Shown here: positions 1 through 10,900 of the stretch, piece by piece
How the letters are laid out: the number at the start of each line of letters is the position of its first letter
How positions within the stretch are numbered: the stretch's first letter is position 1
Assembly: GCA_963922205.1 (NCBI GenBank)
Contig: CAWUHX010000224.1
Coordinates: 124,001 to 188,000, forward strand
Direction of reading: 5' to 3'
Source: Romanomermis culicivorax
Lineage: Eukaryota > Nematoda > Enoplea > Mermithida > Mermithidae
DNA length: 64,000 nt
Program-made: the position numbers and the translations under genes
Notes under the pieces: generated by a model
Told to the model about the DNA's origin: nothing
Databases searched by the model: none
What the model saw: the letters and a program-made list of their open reading frames with translations, nothing else

Positions 1-186
1 AAGTGTTTTTTCTTACGCTTTTCTCCTGAATTACCTTCTGCCTATTATTAAATTTTTGATTCTTGTTTTTTCGCTGTCATTACAATCATGTGACATTTTC
101 TATTCATAATTTAGCATTGGTTTAAATTTTGTGCAAAAAAAAATTCTCAACTCTGTTCATGGAGATCAAAATCTTTTACACATTAG
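1..186 (+). other. Intron end upstream of first exon
   Basis: AT-rich sequence ending in an AG acceptor at 185-186. It is read as the 3' end of an intron whose upstream exon lies outside the window. Nothing else is recognisable. Confidence 0.5.
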
Positions 187-3100
187 GTGCAAAATCCAAT
201 GCTAACTAACGCGACTAAACTCGGCGTCACCTCTTCGTTCGAATACAACTTGGAGCCCGTATCACCGCCCGATTCTCGTCAACACGATCAGCGCGAACGC
301 AGAACGCCCGAGGCGCCGCCGCCTCCGACGACGACGACGCGTCCATTGCCGACGCCGCAAACGCTTAACCTTCCGCCGGCGACGGCTCAACAACGCAGCG
401 CTAACGCGTCACCGGCCACGATGGGAATGATGCGGACGACGCCGGCAGCTGCATCAGCGGTAAATCAAGCACAGCCGCAACCGTTCGTGGCGTTCAATGT
501 CTTCACGTTGCCGAATACGGCGCCGCAGGGTAAGAGACATGCAATTGTTATCCTTCTTAACAATTTTGCGAAAAAATCAGTCTACAGACAAAACAAAAAA
601 CGTAGATAAATAAATAAATAAATAATAAATAAATAATTAGCATTCTGACGGGCAGGGACAGATAACCAAGGAATGAAGTATAGTTGAGAGTATTTAGGGT
701 TAGTGAAAACAGAAAAGAACAACATGAAGAAAGGAAGTTGAAATACGAAAGCACTAATAATTCCGAAAATACGAAAAAGCTACTGCTAAAATAAAAGATG
801 CAAAAGTGGGATTAGAAAATAAACTCCAATAAGAAAAAAGAAAGCAAGAGAATATTTTAAAAGTTTCCTGTGCTTCATGACGGTTATGAGTCAAATTATC
901 ATGAGTTATTGTAATTTCACTCAACCGCGAACGTTAGCGAATCATTTTGTTCTTCAAAGTTAACCTCGATTATCTTCATGCCCCTGCAATGCGTTCCTTT
1001 TTAAACCGATATCTGCATCATTTTTCAAAAGCGAAAATAGAATTTTTTGAATGAACAGGCTTAGAAAATGTAAACATGGTATATTAACATGGTAAACCTT
1101 AATATAATTATTTTCTGTCTTCCTGGTCATTCATGTGCTCTGAAATCGAGCAACAAACTGATGCATTTCGCACATTCTGATGATTCTCTTTCTATAGCTG
1201 GTTAGATTTCTCATTTCTCACTATCCCGAATCACCAAAATCTTGCACTCTTATTGCTATTTTTTGAAAAAGTGAGCGAGTAAACGGATAAATGTCAGGCA
1301 TGAGATGAGCTAATTCTTCCAGAAAAATTAAGACTGGTCCATTTACCAGCAGTTAAGAAGCTTCAAATCCAGATAAACGTCGAGATGATAACAGGGTAAG
1401 GCTTGAATCGGGCTTGGAATTTCATGCCCGGCCCGAAAATTTTTTTCAGAAGCTCGAACCCGGCCCGAAATCGGGCTTTAACCTTGAGGCCCGGCCCAAT
1501 AAAAAAAACAAGGCCCAAGGCCCGACCCGAAGGTCCGAGTTTAAGACACACTTTCTGAGAAAATTCACCTTCTCATATAGAGAGTTGTGATTAGAGCTTC
1601 ACACCGGGTACCCGAATTACCCGGGTACAAAATGAAAACCATTACCCGGGTACCCGGGTATACCCGGGTACACGGGTAATTCGGGTACCCGTTTTGTATC
1701 ACGTATAATATGTAGACTTGAGAGTAGAGGTGTATGCATAGTTTTTTTAGCCTTTTACAAGCCATGGCTTGTTGGACTGACAAAATGGCTTGTAGAATTT
1801 TAGTCCAACAAGCAAAAATGGCTTGTCAGAATTTTTTGAGTCATGTGTTTGATCATATCGGATACAGAAAAGATGCATTTTGGTGCATTTTAAAAGGTCA
1901 TAATCTCAAAATTTTCCGGCGCTTCGCGCCGGTTATAACTTAAATAAGCATTATTATTTATTTCCTAGCTCAGGCGCTGCTTCTAACATGTCTACCTTCA
2001 TTTATCATTTAATCTTTAATAGTTTTAATCATCTTAAACGTATTATCTCATGTTTTAATTCGTAATCTGCAATATTTCATCTTGATATTTAATGAAGATT
2101 CGCATTTTTCCCTTGACACATTTTTTGAGAAAGATTTATACGTCAAGTCTGTAAACTTTTTGAAGTGATTATTCCTTTCTCAACGTAAAATCAATCCAAA
2201 AGCTTCATGGAAGTAGTTTTCGGAAACTTCTACTCTTCTTGCTCATATCTATTTGGCCAAGTTCATTAGAGTGTGTGAATAAATTGATGATTTTAAAATT
2301 TTTCAAACATGAAATTCCAGAAATTACGACCTTTGAACAGAAAATTCGAAACTAATTCTTCAAACAAGTGGCTGGAAAATTGATTTTCCAGTGTCGCAGA
2401 ATGTCAATACCCAAAAAAAATTTCCGGCGTTTCAGGCAGGAAAGATTAATAGCTTTTTTGGGCTCTCACTTGTCATCATAGACTACTTAATCGTCGATTT
2501 CTCATTTAATTCAAAGTCATTATGTTCTTGGATGGTTTGCTGGAAAATTTTTTCCACAATGCTTGTAGATTAGACTTCGATCAAACTCAAAATTTTCAAA
2601 TGTTTCCTGAATTTTAATGAATTAACGGCTCTAAAATGTTATTGAATAAATGTTGAATGACATCTCTTTTTTGATCGATTGCCGTGATGCTCAATATACA
2701 TTTCTTTAAAAAATAACCTAGCATTGGAATTTATCCACGTATACTGATATTATAAAATTGGCTTGCAAAAATTTGGAATGGCTTGTAAAATTTAAGGTCA
2801 ACAAGCCACTTGGCTTGTGACTCGTAGGTCAAAAAAAAACCTGGAGGTATGCAAATTTTGCTTTGTCTCGTCAATAATATTGAGCTGTCATGATGTGATG
2901 TGTAGTATTTTGCAGCGTAGGTGCGTCGATGATGTGTATCAATCATCATCTCTAGCATTATATTCACAATATACCTACCTATGCAGCCTATTGTATACAA
3001 CAACACAACCAGTGTTTCAACACAAGTGTTGAAAAATATTATGTAGTAGGGACTACGGAGTGTGTGTAATGCATCATTCTATTTTCACAGTGTATCTGTC

Positions 3101-4889
3101 TAATATTATATATGTACATTAACATTTCAACTCATTTTAACATGTACCCGGGTATACCCGGGTAATTCGGGTACCCGGGTAATGAATAGACGGGTACGTG
3201 GGTACGAAATTTTTGTCGTGTGAAGCTCTAGTTGTGATAAGTAAAAAATTAACCCTAGATAAAAATCACATATTTAGAGTAACTTGTTGCGCGAGGAACG
3301 AAAACTACATTCCTTCTGTCTGAAAATCAAAACTCTTATAGCTACAGTAGGACAAAAATTGACAATTTTCGATTTTTTCAATTTTTGACATACAGTTTTT
3401 TCAACTTTTGCAAGTTTAGGTACGTAAGACATCATGTTCTGAAAACTTACCCAATGTTAGGTCAATCAATGGATCACAATTTACTGTAGGATTCATTAGG
3501 GTAAAGTATGTATTAAGAATACAGTGGCGTTCGAAACATCAAACTTTGAGAGCAAAAATTGCCGTTTTTTCACAAAAATCATCATATCTACTCAGAAACA
3601 CCAAAAATTCCCTATTTAATAGATAGTTTACGATGTCTTCTATCTGCTGACAAATAATTACTGAAATTCATGTACTGCTAGAGGGTCGCAAGGCTTGGAG
3701 TATGGATACCATCTTATAATTACACTTTCTGATAATTGCGACCTCTGTTGTGAGAGAATCAAAACTTGATAATTTTTAAAATGAGACATCGTTCCTAGCG
3801 CATTAAGTTACACCAAATATGTGATTCTCAGGTAAAGTTAATTGTTTACTTGTCACAACTCAGTTTAATTCTCCCAGAAATCGTCTCTTGAAATTTTGTG
3901 TATATACAATTTCATTTGGTAGAGCAAAAAGCGGAAGCAGAGAAGAAAGTGTGAGTAAAATGCATAGTTGGTCGGGCCAAGCTTTGGCTACTTTGTCCAT
4001 CGTTTTTGGTTTTAAAAAATTGAAAAATCGAGAATCTTTTGGTTTTGTTGAGGTACACTGAGAAAAATTAGATGTCACGAACAAAACTTATTTGATGCAG
4101 TAATCACAACAAACATATTTAAAAACTATAACTTGCACATCAAAATTTCTCGGGCTTTTGAAAAATAGGTCGGCCCGGCCTGAGAATTTTTTCAGACAGC
4201 CCGAAGCCCGTATTTCGGGCCGGACCGGGCTTTCGGGCTTAAATTCAATTCAGGCCCTATAACAGGGCAACGATTATGTTTAAAACGTGAACAATTAGTT
4301 TGTTATGAGTAATTTAACTATTTCAAAATCGGATTTGCCTTGTTTTTCCTAGTCGACTTGAAAGGCAACAGAATGTCGTAATAAATTTAAAAATACACAA
4401 GTAAAGGGTCTGCAGGCATTGGTAAGCAAAAAATTATTGTCTTGATGAAAACAACCAAAAAAATTTTGACCTTTCCCCGTTTTGTGTAGATTATCGGCAG
4501 TGCTCACTGTATGTGCCTAAACTCAATGATGGCTTCATTTCATACTTAAAGCACAAAAGCCACGAAGGTGACATTTTAAAAAATGTTCCTCTTTTCCAGG
4601 CCCTAGCGTGCAAGTCCCCAAATGGATACCTGCAGCTCCGAGCAGTAGTGGCGCCGGATTCAGGACGCAAGGTGCGAGTTCGACCGGCTCCGAAGACCAC
4701 GAATCCATGTTAGCCGTGGCTGCCTTGATCGAAACGGAACTGAAAAGCGATAGCGCCTCGAGCAGTCGGCGGGCGTCCACGGCTACCGCGCCTAACTTTG
4801 CATTGCCGCCAAACTCGACTCAACCGGCGGCTCCGGCTAAAATGTTAGCCCAGCCGACTTATGAACCGTTGTCCGACGACGAAAGTTGA
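187..4889 (+). CDS. Unrecognised Pro/Ala/Ser-rich protein, last two exons (5' partial)
   Basis: Two exons join in phase: 187-529 (acceptor ATTAG before it, donor G|GTAAGA after it) and 4600-4889 (acceptor CTTTTCCAG, stop TGA at 4887-4889). Together they give 210 residues. There is no convincing start codon, so the gene begins left of the window. The protein is low-complexity and likely disordered: a Pro/Thr stretch, Ala/Gln-rich parts, a short possible helix (ESMLAVAALIETEL), Ser-rich segments and an acidic end (YEPLSDDES). The exons are clearly GC-richer than the surrounding introns, which supports coding. The composition would suit a transcription-related or scaffold protein, but I recognise no domain and assign no function. 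The 4.1 kb intron contains nested transposons. ATTAAA at 4967-4972 is a plausible poly(A) signal. Confidence 0.6.
530..1396 (+). other. Intron sequence without recognisable features
   Basis: AT-rich first part of the 530-4599 intron. Simple TAAA runs occur near 606-640. I saw no exon or repeat structure beyond this. The last eight bases (1389-1396, TAACAGGG) are the target duplication of the next element. Confidence 0.5.
1397..4259. mobile_element. hAT-like non-autonomous element (outer of a nested pair)
   Basis: Bounded by a perfect 8-bp direct repeat TAACAGGG at 1389-1396 and 4260-4267. The ends are imperfect inverted repeats: TAAGGCTTGAAT on the left against TAGGGCCTGAAT read from the right. 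Both subterminal regions (about 1400-1545 and 4145-4255) carry GGCCCG/CGGGCT iterations in inverted orientation. Eight-bp duplications with subterminal repeats are typical of hAT elements. No transposase ORF is visible. It lies in the intron of the first gene and is interrupted by the element at 1592-3230. Confidence 0.75.
1592..3230. mobile_element. hAT-like non-autonomous element (inner, nested)
   Basis: It has perfect 13-bp terminal inverted repeats (TAGAGCTTCACAC at 1592-1604 and its complement at 3218-3230) and a perfect 8-bp target duplication GTTGTGAT at 1584-1591 and 3231-3238. Many CCCGGGTA/GGGTACCC iterations lie just inside each end, at about 1605-1692 and 3143-3205. The interior contains a further inverted pair of GGCTTGT-containing segments (about 1755-1835 and 2757-2820), perhaps an older insertion. 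No transposase is encoded. Insertion into the 1397-4259 element shows it arrived later. Confidence 0.85.
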
Positions 4890-5870
4890 ACTTTATGCTT
4901 GTTTTGGCACGTTCATGTATGTATATAGAATTTATAGTGTGTTTTTAAGTTTGTAATCTTGAAAATATTAAAGATTTTTCAAAACTGTATAAAACAAGAA
5001 TTTAGAGTACCTCCGCTCAGGATTTGTGACTGTTGTTTGGTTGCGTCTTATAACCGTAGAGCTCATATAAATCCTCTGCGAGCCATTGATGTCACTGTCT
5101 CGTCCAACAGTAGCTTGGGTGGTACCTTTACTTTAAAAGCGTTTGGAAAAATTATAATTTTGCCATATTCTCTATTTACAAAAATTTGTATGTATAAAAA
5201 CAGACTCGAAAATACTACACACTCTCGTCTTTGGGGGGGGGGGGGGGTCAAGGATCCAACACCCGATATTTTTTTGTCCGAAACTCAAAAATATTCAGTT
5301 CGCATGCATATGAGCAAACTGCGCATCTTAGCCTCTAAAATAATCTAGCTGGGAGGGGTATCTTCAACAACTGTGAATTCTGAAATCAGATGTAATGTGT
5401 TGCAATGAACGACATTCACTAACCATTTTTGTTCATGCCTTTAACATTGAAATTTGCATAAACATTCTAACAATGAAAAGTTTACATACATTTCCACGGT
5501 GTGGACGAGTGAAAAAAGTGGAATCCAAAAGTATCTTCTAAATTTGAAAAATTCGTAACATGAACTTCTTTATATTTCGCAGATTCATATTCTTAATGAC
5601 ACGACGCGGGCCTCGCAGCCTGCATCTCAAAAAATCCACGTTCTCTAGTTTAGACAGTCAAGACCGCGACGGCTGACATGTTGCGCCAGACAGTGCGTCT
5701 AGTTGTGAGTAGCTGTTGGGACGTTAAGTTAAAACCGTAAGGGGTTGACAGCCAACTAAACAACAACATCATATCTACGGGTTCCTCTAATGTTCTACGA
5801 CTTCCACTGGGCGAGTTCACTTTTCCGTCAATTCTCAAAAATTTTGATGATTTCGCAGTTACGATTATTC
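4890..5870. other. Intergenic DNA; possible minus-strand exon at 5650-5838
   Basis: Holds the 3' UTR of the first gene and a G17 run near 5231-5247. The stretch 5580-5840 is less AT-rich and open on the minus strand for about 60 codons, with no recognisable product. It could be a further exon of the gene interrupted at 5943, but no splice sites decide this. Confidence 0.3.
4967..4972 (+). terminator. Candidate poly(A) signal ATTAAA
   Basis: A common variant of AATAAA, about 78 nt after the stop codon at 4889. Confidence 0.45.
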
Positions 5871-5943
5871 CTATTTATGCTTAAGATCAGCTGCCATCAG
5901 GCCAATCATTTTGCGCATGTCTGCTGCTGAGCGTGGACCACAG
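5871..5943 (-). pseudogene. Downstream part of an exon-like ORF interrupted by the retroelement
   Basis: Read on the minus strand, one reading frame of the flank at 22151-22284 continues in phase through the ACAG target duplication into this segment and ends at a TAG at 5871-5873. Without the element it would be a 203-nt terminal exon of about 66 codons. I recognise no family. Coding status is an inference from the open frame and the acceptor at 22285-22287. Confidence 0.35.
5940..5943. repeat. Target-site duplication ACAG (left)
   Basis: ACAG sits immediately outside the TG-starting LTR and is repeated at 22151-22154 just outside the other LTR. A 4-bp duplication is normal for Ty3/gypsy integrases. 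Confidence 0.85.
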
Positions 5944-7390
5944 TGTCACATTTTACGCCATGTCACGTGTATGACAGGTTTATCTCGGGAGAGCTGGAGA
6001 GGTTTGGGTATCTCATCAGGTAATACCGTGTTTTAGACGTCACATTGATGGTGAACCATATCAGATTGATCCTATTACAGTGAGTAATAGACTGTGACTC
6101 CTGATGGATACTGGCATTTTCCCCAGGCTTCCCAAGTTGGCGTTGGGGGCCTAACCTGGCAAATGGTGGCTATAGAGAGGTCTATAGTTGGTTCTCTTGT
6201 GTTGTCCTTGGGGTCTTGCTGTAGGGTAACGGACAACGCTGCCAGGCTAGGTGCGACAATCCCCGAGTCCTACTCAGTGAGAGTGGGGACAGGGTCACCC
6301 GTAAAATGACCTAAATTATGGGACCCGATTATGAACCAGACAGCCCCTTTTAGCCCAAACCTGAGAGGTGGAGGCCCTACTTATCTGTGGAAACCTTGGG
6401 AAACCGACTTAGGAGGGATTTCCCAACAAATAACCCACAAATAACAATAATCCCCTGAGAAGACTCACCTAGTCCTGTTTCTCAAGCGATTTCGACGCAA
6501 CGGGCGGCAAGTCCCTGGATGCTTTCGGTCTTCTGGCACTGGGAGCGGGGGAGGCGATCCTCGAACGTCCTAGGCGGCGAGCGGCGGCGAGCGGGAGGGA
6601 GCGGGAGCGAGCGGGAGGCAAAACTCCAACGTTTAATTCACGACCCGGGGCGGTCGGACACCTGGCACTGATGGGCAGCGGGGTACTGTAGGTGGTGAGC
6701 GGCGGACGCAGTAAGAAATGCAAGGGTATGCAAATTTATTTAAAATAATAGGCCGCGGACGCAATCGAGTATATAAAAATATGCAAATTAAGAAGGGCGG
6801 CGGACGCGAAGTGACAACCGGACGAAAGCTTGGTGAACCCAAGAATGAGCGAAAAACTAAAGAAACATGTCCTTTTAAGGACATGTTTGGCTACAGCTGC
6901 AGCTTGGGCGGAGTTTCTCGGCGCTCAAGCTAACTTCTGCAGCTAGACGCGATGCAGAAGATGCCTATGAGCACATAGACATTTTTTCATTCACATGCGT
7001 TTAGCACTGAGGCCGGCTGCAGTGCCTATGCTAAGCATATGAACGTCTTTAGCTAAAACTTCTTAGCTAGTCGTTTTGCGTAACAAAAACGACGCTAATT
7101 TTTGATGATAAGAGGTGCGTGAGCGCACCAAAAATAGCCATGTGCTCGTGGAGCACGACTGGCGGAAGTTTTTAGCTAAAGGGCCTACTGTAGCCCGCGT
7201 TTGTAAAAAATAAAAAATACAACAAATCGAAACATAGAAATGCATGAAAAATATAAAAACGAACGCAAAATGCATGTGTAAAAATGAAATAACGAAAACA
7301 TGATCGAGTAATAAACGAAACATGAAAAAATAACAAAATGTCGGCATGATCGGAATCACGTGACGTTGGAGAATTGAGCGGCACGTGACA
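5944..7390 (-). repeat. 3' LTR (1447 bp)
   Basis: Starts TGTCACAT and ends CGTGACA on the plus strand, so TG...CA on the element strand. It matches 20714-22150 except for about 11 substitutions and a 10-bp GCGGGAGCGA-type insertion near 6600-6630. Several hairpins are visible, including a 10-bp-arm palindrome at 6867-6888 and stems at 7113-7129 and 7141-7157. Confidence 0.95.
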
Positions 7391-7908
7391 CGGCAGTCCT
7401 TCGAAAAAGGGCGTCCTCGTCCTTGCAGTGGTCAGTAGTGAGGTTTTGTACGGCGTGTCCGTGGTCGTAGGTCATTCCAAGGTGTGACGGCGGAAGTGGT
7501 CGAATAGGTCCGTTGGGTTGTCGGCGGGTGGCGCCTTCTTTGATCGTAATTCGTTCGGTGGTATGGTGACCGGAGGTTGTTGATGTGTGGGGTTGCTGAC
7601 ATTGAATATCCTGTGCGACAGTCTAGAACACGGAAGAGAAAAATTTTCAGGGCAAGATGTAGGCTATCGCAGAGGATGCACCCAGTGAGGTACAGATTAT
7701 CGGGCTATCGCAGGGGATGCACCCAGTGAGGTGTAGGCTATCGCGTGAGGATGCGCCTAAGGCGTGACGCTTGGGTTGCTGAACGCTCTCTTCTATCCAC
7801 TAAGATCCAGCATGGACAAGAGTGGATACTTCGTGAGGGGCACGGCGGTCCTTCGAAAAAGGACGTCCTCGTCCGTAAGCGGGGACAATGAAGAGAATGC
7901 ATCTTGAG
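7389..7908 (-). repeat. Element 3' UTR with short direct and tandem repeats
   Basis: About 0.5 kb lies between the polyprotein stop and the 3' LTR. A roughly 34-bp segment abutting the LTR (7389-7422) recurs at 7841-7874 with three mismatches. Three partial copies of a roughly 40-bp unit containing GGCTATCGC...GGATGC start near 7661, 7702 and 7736. No clear polypurine tract is visible beside the LTR, which is unusual. Confidence 0.65.
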
Positions 7909-10900
7909 TTACGGGTCGGGGACCTCTGCATCAAGATGTGGGTCAATCAGATTCGGTGTAAAGTCCCGGCTTATTGAGGGATACAATAAGGGTGCCGAAT
8001 CTGTTGCCTGTGAAGTGGGAGGTGTATCCTCTGCTTCACTCGGTTGTTCAGGGGACACGTAAAGTCGAAGCTGGTTGACATGTACAGTGTCTTCCTGATC
8101 CATCTCGAGACGAAGTGTGACATTGGGATATGCCACACTTGTTACAAAATAGGGCCCATCGTAGATGGGCAGCAATTTAGGAGTGAGTCCACGTTTGCTG
8201 GAGGTGCGCAGTTTGAGCACCTGATCCCCTACTTTGTACGAGACATCATGTGCCTTCCGGTCGTACGACCGTGCGTAGGCTTCCTGTGCTTTCTCAATCC
8301 GACTCTGGATTAGGGTTAACGCATTCGTGAAATGACGTTTGACCTCCATATCATATGAGGAAACATTAATGATATGGGCCGGAGGGTTGAATGAGAGCGC
8401 GGCATCAACAGGGAGCATGGGTGTGCGACCGTACATGAGTTCAAAGGGTGAGTACCCCGTTGACTCATTCATGCTGATATTGACGGCAAACACAGCGTAT
8501 GGTAGGTGTTCATCCCAATCGGTATGTCCTTGATGAACATACATACGTAGCCGTGTGGCTAGCGTCTGATTAGCTCGTTCCACTTCGCCGTTGGTCATCG
8601 GGTGATAGGCGGTAGAGTGGATTTTCTTCGTTGCGCAGATCGCAGTGATTTCAGTCATCAGTTTTGATGTGAAATCAGTGCCATGATCTGACTGAAGAAT
8701 CTGCGGTGCCCCGTGCCGGCAGACAATTTGCGTTACAAACAGCCGGGCTATGGTGTGCGCAGTGATGTCCGGAGTAGCGAAAGCCTCGACCCATTTCGTA
8801 AAGTAGTCGATAAAGACTACGATGAAACGGTTGCCAGCTTGGCTAGTGGTCATTGGTCCCATACAGTCGACACCTACCCGGTGAAACGGTCCCGTGATGG
8901 TGATAGGTTTCAGGGTCGCAGTGGTTTTCTGTCGAGCGGGCTTATTCCGTTGGCAAAGATCACACCGCTGACAGAAGGACTTGACATCCCGACTGAGGGA
9001 GGGCCAGTGGTATCTGCGAGCAATGAGCCGCGCAGTACGTTTAGCACCGAAGTGTCCAGCTAAGATGTCATCGTGATGAGCCCGGATAATGGTAGTAACC
9101 ATGGATCTGGGTATGACGATCTTATTGGACTCGCCTGTCCATTTCTGAAGAACGTTATCCAACAGATGGTAGCCTCGCACATCATTCTGGTCGCCCAGAG
9201 GCTTAAGAGAACGAATGATGTCGGCTAACTCCGGATCCTCCAGCTGAGCAGCGAAAAGGTCGGGGTGCTGCGCACCGACGGATATCTCGGCATAAGACTC
9301 TGATCGTACCGGGCGCTCCGCGCCAACAGTGATCTGTGCTGAATTACTTGAACGCGCCAGGTGCTGCACACCATCGGTCAAGGTCCTGGATCGCGCCAGG
9401 TGCTGCGCACCATCGGTGATCATCATAACGTGCCCCTCAGGTCTGTAGAGGGGAGTATCATCAATACTCTGACTGATGAGGGAGTTAGGATCCGGCAGGC
9501 GTGATAATGCGTCAGCATTACCATTAGACTGACCTTTTCGCGGCCGAATTGTCAGTTTGAATTCGGCGAGCGCGAGTCCCCACCGAGCGATCCGAGCAGA
9601 GGGGTTAGGCTTCTCCAACACTGCTTTGACCGCGGTATGGTCAGTCTGAATGACCACCTCGTGCTGGAAGAGGTATGGTCGAAAGTGCTTGACGAAATGG
9701 ACAACAGCGAGAGTCTCCAGTTCTGTAATGGAGTAGTTTTTCTCGGCCGCTGTTAACCCTCGGCTGGCGTACGCGACAGGATGGTCGTATCCATTTTCGT
9801 CTAACTGGCTAAGAACCGCTCCTATCCCCGAAATACTCGCATCAGTTTGAAGGATAAAGGATTTCGAAAAGTCCGGATGGCGCAGGATAGGAGGGTTGGT
9901 CAGCAGGCCGCGGAGTTCATCGAACGCCTCCTGCTGAGGTTTTGACCACTGGAAAGTAGTTTCCTTCCGTAAGAGCTTGGTGAGTGGCTCGCTGAGCCGG
10001 GCACAACCAGGGATGAAACGCCTGTAGTAAGACACGAGGCCTAGGAAGGACTTGATGTCTTTGGCGTTTTGTGGAATGGGTAGGTTTTGGACGGCGGCCA
10101 GCTTGGCTTGGTCAGGTTCTAGGCCGCTCTGTGAGATGCGATAGCCTAGGTATTCTACCTCTGAGTGCGAGAATTTGCACTTGCTCAGTCTGAGCTTCAT
10201 TCCACCCCGGCGAAGACGGGCGAACACATCTGCCAGGCGCTCAAGCATTTGGGTGTGAGAGTTCCCGAACACCAAAATGTCGTCGAGATAAGTCAGAACC
10301 GTGCGCCATTGGATTCCAGTAAGGAGGAGGTCCATAAGGCGTTGAAATGTCCCTGGCGCGTTGCATAAACCGAAAGGCAAGTAATTGAATTCGTAAAGTC
10401 CAATCGGCGTATTAAAAGCCGTCTTTTCCTTATCGGCCTCGGCAATCGGGATTGACCAATAAGCGTTAGCCTGGTCAAGGGTAGTGAAATATTTCATACC
10501 CTTGAGTGTGTCGAGAATGTCATCTATAGGAGGGAGAGGGTAGACATCCTTTTTCGTGACCTCGTTAAGACCACAAAAGTCAACACACATACGGTGAGAA
10601 CCCTTTTTCTTGCGCACCAGGACAGTATTAGTAGCCCACGGAGACGTGCTCGGCCGAATAATACCTTTCTCCTGGAGCGCCTTGACCTCTTGCATGATGA
10701 GATCCTTTTCCTTAGGTGAGGACCGGTAAGGGAAACGGCGGACTGGGCGGGCATTGCCCGTGCTGATTTCGTGCTGGACGAGATCAGTGGAACCTGTGTC
10801 CTTTTCATCAAGGGCATAGAGGTCGGTGTATGCAACCAGCAGATCGAGTAAGGCTGCCCGGTCCCGAGGGGAGATGTCCGGTGAGATTACAGCGTTGGCT

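Noticed and set aside
4491-4780. Minus-strand ORFs over the second exon of the first gene
   Set aside because: Shadows of the plus-strand exon, which has matching splice phase with 187-529.
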